Source: Planococcus citri (Eukaryota > Arthropoda > Insecta > Hemiptera > Pseudococcidae). Taken from it: a stretch of 64,000 nucleotides of DNA. Each line of letters starts with the position of its first letter. Within the stretch, counting starts at the first letter, position 1. Under the pieces are notes generated by a model. That model was not told the DNA's origin. It saw only the letters and a program-made list of their open reading frames with translations, and did no database searches. Position numbers and translations under genes: made by a program. Location: NCBI RefSeq assembly GCF_950023065.1, contig NC_088680.1, positions 22,928,559-22,992,558 on the forward strand. The letters are read 5' to 3'. This document shows, in pieces, positions 60,019-64,000 of this stretch.

Positions 60019-60267
60019 CACTGAGAAAAATCACTTTAGTAAAAATTACTGAAAAGTTTAGTAAAGAGGACCTCTGGTCACTTTTTTGTAGTATTTACTA
60101 CATTTCTTAGTACAAACTACTAAGAAACATAGTAAAATGTACTTTTTCTACTACATTTCTTAGTAGGTAATATGTACTACAAAATGTAGTAAATTCTACA
60201 AAAAGGGTTACCAGAGGGCCTCTTTACTAAATTTTACAGTAACTTCTACTAAACAGTTCTCTCAGTG
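60019..60267. mobile_element. Palindromic MITE with CACTGAGA-type ends
   Basis: Starts CACTGAGAAAAATCACTTTA and ends CTCAGTG. The arms are inverted over about 110 bp with some mismatches. The unoccupied site at about 45797-45810 (aacaatgtgaatg) shows that the insertion duplicated only TG. It has no coding capacity. Confidence 0.8.
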
Positions 60268-60479
60268 TGTGAATGAAAAAGTTATTAGCGAATCACGTTA
60301 ATTAATTTCCGTTAATTCTTATTAGCTTATACTTACTTCGCTGTCGTATTGCATTGAATTAATAATGCAGCTTGGAATGATTGCTGATAACATGCTAAAA
60401 ATAATTCCTATCTTCTGTCAGAAATCCTGGTGTTTGGATTTCCAGCAATCGCTGTCTATGCTACTGTTGATATAAATCC

Positions 60480-60860
60480 GTTAATTTGTAGCCTACCAAT
60501 ATTTTCAAAAAAATCATTCACCAAAGTCATTGAATGTTTAATGACTGAAGTCATAACAGGGAGACGGTGATCAATTTTATCGAGCATGCACTGACTATAC
60601 TTACAGTGATCAAAATAGTCAAAAAAGTCATCGATCGAAGTGATTGAAAATGTACTATGTATAGTGACTGTACTCGCCCAAAAATCAACGATTGAAATCA
60701 TTGGAAAAGTATAGTGGCTGTAATCGCTGGTTAATCAGTGACCTCAGTAATTGGGACTATACAGTGCTCAAAGTCATTAGATGATCAGCAAACAATGGGT
60801 AGGGAAATCTTAAGATCTGTATATATTTGGAAATTCTGTGATCAAAATTACTTACTTACA
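60480..60860. repeat. Degenerate 22-bp motif block, copy 5
   Basis: Collinear paralogue of 52985-53400, ending at the phrase gtagggaaatcttaagatct in both. The copies have stayed similar in order but not in reading frame. Confidence 0.65.
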
Positions 60861-61019
60861 AGAAGGTACATTTTTTCGAATATTCTGCACTGAATCCTGT
60901 TTTGTGAAAAATCGACCACATTTATAAGTTATAATAATGTGGTATCTCGTATTATTGGGATTCTACGTCGATCTAGACCATTGCGATCGAAATCCAATAT
61001 CATCTCTTTAGAGTTCTAC

Positions 61020-61665
61020 TGAGCAGTTGAACATTTGAAAATCGCTCATTTTAGGCTAAATTTCGTGTCTTGAAAATATTTTCTTCTCCAGTATTTGCGC
61101 AAATTATTCTTGAATATGAAAAAATATCATTTTTGATACTGGAGGAATATTTTGGAATACAGCGATGCCAATTCTTTGATCATTACTTTTCACTATTTTT
61201 TGAAATTGGCGAAAGTGGATGAAAAATTGATACAGCTGCATTCCAAAACACTCCTCTCGTTTCAGAAATGATTTTTTTTCAATGTTTTGGTATAGTAATT
61301 CACTCGTAATATTCTAATGAGAAAATATCATGTCCAAAACACGAATTTGCCTAAGTGATTCGCAGATTTGCAACCTTTCAATAGAACTCTAAAGTAAATG
61401 TCGTCTTGTATTTTGACTTCAATGGCGTAGAATCTCAGATATAATCCTTCCAAAGTTTGTATATTTTTCTGAAATAGGTCGGGTTGGGGCAAGAGCGAAA
61501 CTAACCGCAATATTTTTGAAAATACCTCCTTTTTGAGGACCAATATTCATCCTCCAAGAGCACCACTGGAACTAAGAATTTTTCTATTCGATATTTCAAC
61601 TCGGTATGGAAATCTTCACGGAATTTGCTCAAAATTTCCGGGATTTTTTTTTTCATAGTGAGCAG
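61020..61665. repeat. Block Q, copy 2
   Basis: Shares ttcgtgtcttgaaaatattt, agaaaatatcatgtccaaaa and the agcgatgccaatt-type text with copies at 53640 and 61990. The copies at 61.0 and 62.0 kb are tandem, about 0.97 kb apart. Confidence 0.75.
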
Positions 61666-61770
61666 CAAGTACATATGATACCGATCTCTGATTAATTTCC
61701 CTGCTTTTTCAAGTGTGGGTAATTTTATTTTTATGCAGATGAATGAATCCATAATGCGTGTATTTTTCAT
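61501..61770 (-). pseudogene. Open copy of a block Q-borne frame
   Basis: Minus-strand ATG frame of 89 residues, beginning MKNTRIMDSFICIKIKLPTL and containing KKIPEILSKFREDFHTELKY. The paralogous DNA at 54230-54400 and 62530-62780 has related text (for example ILSKF) but with stops and frameshifts. After it a possible donor GCG|GTTAGT and acceptor acctatttcag bracket only 37 bp, shorter than any intron I would trust, and the phases do not agree. It may be the last intact piece of a mobile or duplicated gene. Confidence 0.3.
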
Positions 61771-61989
61771 CTCATTCGACTAGTGCATTGAACAGATTCG
61801 AAGTAGATAAATGAATTTCTTTACTTACTTTTCTGTTTTTTTCCAACGACCGGTTTTTCATAAACAAAATATAATGCTAAGAACTCTTTGAAAAATTGTC
61901 CACATAAACGCATTCGCATACAATGCCATCCTATGAGAACCCATACTTTCATAGTGTGTTTGCTATCGAAATCGAAGACCACTTTTTAG

Positions 61990-62720
61990 GGTTCTACTGA
62001 ACATTTAAAAATTTTAAAATCGCTCATTTTTGGCTAAATTCGTGTCTTGAAAATATTTTCGTCTCCAGTATTACGCGGTAATTATATGCCGAAACATGAA
62101 AAAATATAATTTCTGATACTGGGGGAATATTTTGTAATACAGCTATGTCAAATTTTTGATCATTACTGCTGATTTCAAAAACTCAACGAATTCTCTTCTA
62201 GCTATTTCCCCCCCCCTTTTTTTTTGAAATTTCAAAAGTGGATGAAAATATTGATACAGCTGCATTCCAAAACACTCCCCTCGTTTCAGAAATGATTTTT
62301 TTTTTCAATGTTTTGGTACCTATAATTCACTCGTAATATTCTAATAAGAAAATATCATGTCCAGAACACGAATTTACCCAAGAAATACGACATTGTGATA
62401 TGCAGATTTTCAATCGTTCAATAGTACTCTAGAAGTGGTCTTGGATTTTGACTGCAATGACCTCGACTAACGTAGAATCTCAGATATTATCCTTCCAAAG
62501 TTGGTTATTTTTTTCTGAAATAGGTTGGGTTGATGAGGCAAGAACGAAAACAACCAGAATTTCCTTGAAAGTGCCACCTTTTGAGAACTCATATCTCCCT
62601 TCCAAGAGCAACTGTGGAACTAAAAATTTTGCTGATCAATTCCAACTCGGTATGAATGTCTACTTTGAATTTGCTCAAAATCTTCCGGAATTTTTTTTTA
62701 TGGCGAGCAGCGCATACCGA
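61990..62720. repeat. Block Q, copy 3
   Basis: Third copy, with a C tract near 62210 and a T tract near 62217. Contains ccaaaacactcccctcgttt. The plus-strand frame at 62448-62759 is not shared with the other copies. Confidence 0.75.
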
Positions 62721-62847
62721 TCTTTGAATCTCCCTACTTCTTTAAGTGTATGTGGATGAATAAATTTATGATGCATGCATTTTTCATCTCTTTCGAATAG
62801 CATTTGTACATTGAACAGATTCGAAGTGAATAAGTTTGTTTACTTAC

Positions 62848-62992
62848 TGAATGAAGAGTGCAGAAGCCTCTTTCCGCTGCTCATTCTGCTTCCTTGCGTG
62901 GTCCTTGACTACTGCCCTCCTGGGGGTCGTCCTGGGCTGCCAGTGAGGTGTCTGCGGAGGTTGCGTCCTCTGTCGGCGACTGTTCTGGTCCC
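62848..62992 (-). CDS. Candidate internal exon, basic Gln/Arg/Pro-rich
   Basis: Acceptor tctttcctttgtttaag and donor TTCA|GTAAGT on the minus strand bracket 145 bp (two bases, 47 codons, two bases) in one open frame: DQNSRRQRTQPPQTPHWQPR, then TTPRRAVVKDHARKQNEQRK, EASALFI. GC is far above the flanks and there is no copy in the window. Both splice sites are strong. It would be a disordered or nucleic-acid-facing segment by composition, but no family is recognised. The plus-strand frame here (62775-63014) is judged a shadow. Confidence 0.45.
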
Positions 62993-63009
62993 CTTAAACA
63001 AAGGAAAGA

Positions 63010-63239
63010 GATAAGCTTATGTCGGGTGTAATATTTACTATAGCGTATTTTATCAATGCATACTTTCGTTTTGTGCCGGACTGGGGGTGTGGTCTGGGGC
63101 TCTCGGTTCCTGGAACCCTCTCCGGCGAATTTATTCGTATATACTTCTTTAGGTGTGGGTTCCTAAAATCTGATCTGCTCGTACGTTTTACGAACCTGTA
63201 TTCATAGATGAATCTAAAAAGGCTAAAATGAAACGACCC
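63010..63239. other. Non-coding, no gene recognised
   Basis: Moderately GC-rich around 63080-63130 with a 62-residue plus-strand frame (63019-63207) lacking splice support. No copy elsewhere. Confidence 0.3.
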
Positions 63240-64000
63240 CCTCCCCCAATATTGAAGAAATTAACAGCACAAAGTATTTACTTGGAAAAATATGGAAAAA
63301 ATGGATCTATCATATCTCGATGAATATTCATCCTGAATGGGGTGGGGGAGGGGCTCATGCAAATTGTAGGGAATCAATGAAAATAAAAAGCAAACAAAAT
63401 TTTTTCACCGGTGCCCTGTACTGGAATTTGGACCACATTAGTTTATTTTTTCCATGAATTCTAATTTTCATCGGAAAAACATTCCATCATATCATTTTGG
63501 AAATCTTTTTTTGGCCACCTGCCGGGCTGGAATTTTTGTGTAGATGTAGGTATCAACTCAAAGCACAGCATAATAATGCAATTCAGAGAAAAAATACGCA
63601 TCTTTGATTTTTATCTCGTTGTTAGGGGGGTACATTTCCTAAATTGGGAATTAATCAGCTCTCGAAGAAAATGAGTCGAAAAAAGGAACGATATGCTTAC
63701 TACAAGAAGAAAATTGATGAATTTTTAAGAAATTGTTCGAACATAGTGGTGATTTGGATAAAATTTCCAAACACCTTTTACAGCCGTACACCAACTCTAT
63801 AATCTCGATAAATTCGATTTAAAAAAGGTTATGTAGGAACTTTGTCCAAGTTCAAACTGAATATTCTGCTCTAAGTTCATCTTAAATTTTATAGCTTCGA
63901 ATCTTCAGTTGCCCAATGTGCTTGGTTTCTATTTTTCGACGAAATTGTCACGTTATCTTTTTTCACTAGGTACTTCGTAATGAGATTACTCGGCCATATG
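63240..64000. repeat. Block P, copy 6, truncated by the window edge
   Basis: Collinear with 47395-48170 and 54405-55134. The last bases (gagattactcggccatatg) correspond to the point just before the EILKRQ exon in the other copies, so a third exon copy is predicted within about 150 bp beyond the window. Confidence 0.7.

Noticed and set aside
41285..64000. Search for Shaw S1-S6 and GYG pore exons downstream
   Set aside because: None of the plus-strand frames resembles the channel core.
1..64000. CRISPR arrays, rRNA, tRNA, bacterial operons
   Set aside because: No regular short direct repeats with unique spacers, no rRNA text and no convincing tRNA fold were seen; spliced exons exclude a bacterial source.

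Overview
The window is AT-rich eukaryotic nuclear DNA. It has GT-AG introns, short exons in long non-coding stretches, many decayed transposon copies and very frequent TACCTA/TTACTTAC runs. The one securely recognised exon encodes part of the tetramerisation domain of a Shaw-type (Kv3) voltage-gated potassium channel in an insect-like form. I infer an arthropod. The repeat texture suggests a hemipteran such as a mealybug or other scale insect, but that is an impression, not a proof.

Layout. 1-14.65 kb is a decayed higher-order tandem array of about 1.5-1.8 kb units that alternate in two types (about 3.6 kb per pair). It is interrupted at 2.3-4.2 kb by a two-exon minus-strand gene of unknown function (321 aa). 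14.7-15.7 kb and 36.65-37.58 kb are two copies of one non-autonomous Helitron. 16.4-17.6 kb is a CpG- and GAGA-rich, promoter-like stretch. 17.9-22.2 kb is a duplicated segment with a foldback element inserted into an older copy of itself. 24.9-26.0 kb holds a small minus-strand three-exon gene with a one-base phase problem. 26.3-29.3 kb is another decayed tandem array with a non-LTR retrotransposon tail inside it. 32.4-33.5 kb has small hairpin elements and a minus-strand fragment that looks like the start of an RNase H domain. 34.4-39.8 kb is a third local repeat array, carrying the second Helitron. The Shaw exon lies at 41,167-41,284 on the plus strand. 41.3-64 kb is a mosaic of repeated blocks with a hAT-type element (8-bp target duplication), three further inverted-repeat elements, several candidate minus-strand exons, one candidate plus-strand exon, and a recurring degenerate motif of about 22 bp.

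How it fits together. I found no other Shaw exon, so the flanking Shaw introns appear to exceed 41 kb upstream and 22 kb downstream. Most of the window would then be intronic Shaw sequence with nested minus-strand genes. Local duplication dominates, and several duplicates act as internal empty-site controls that define transposon boundaries to the base. All function claims beyond Shaw and the transposon classes are tentative; no alignment or database search was possible.
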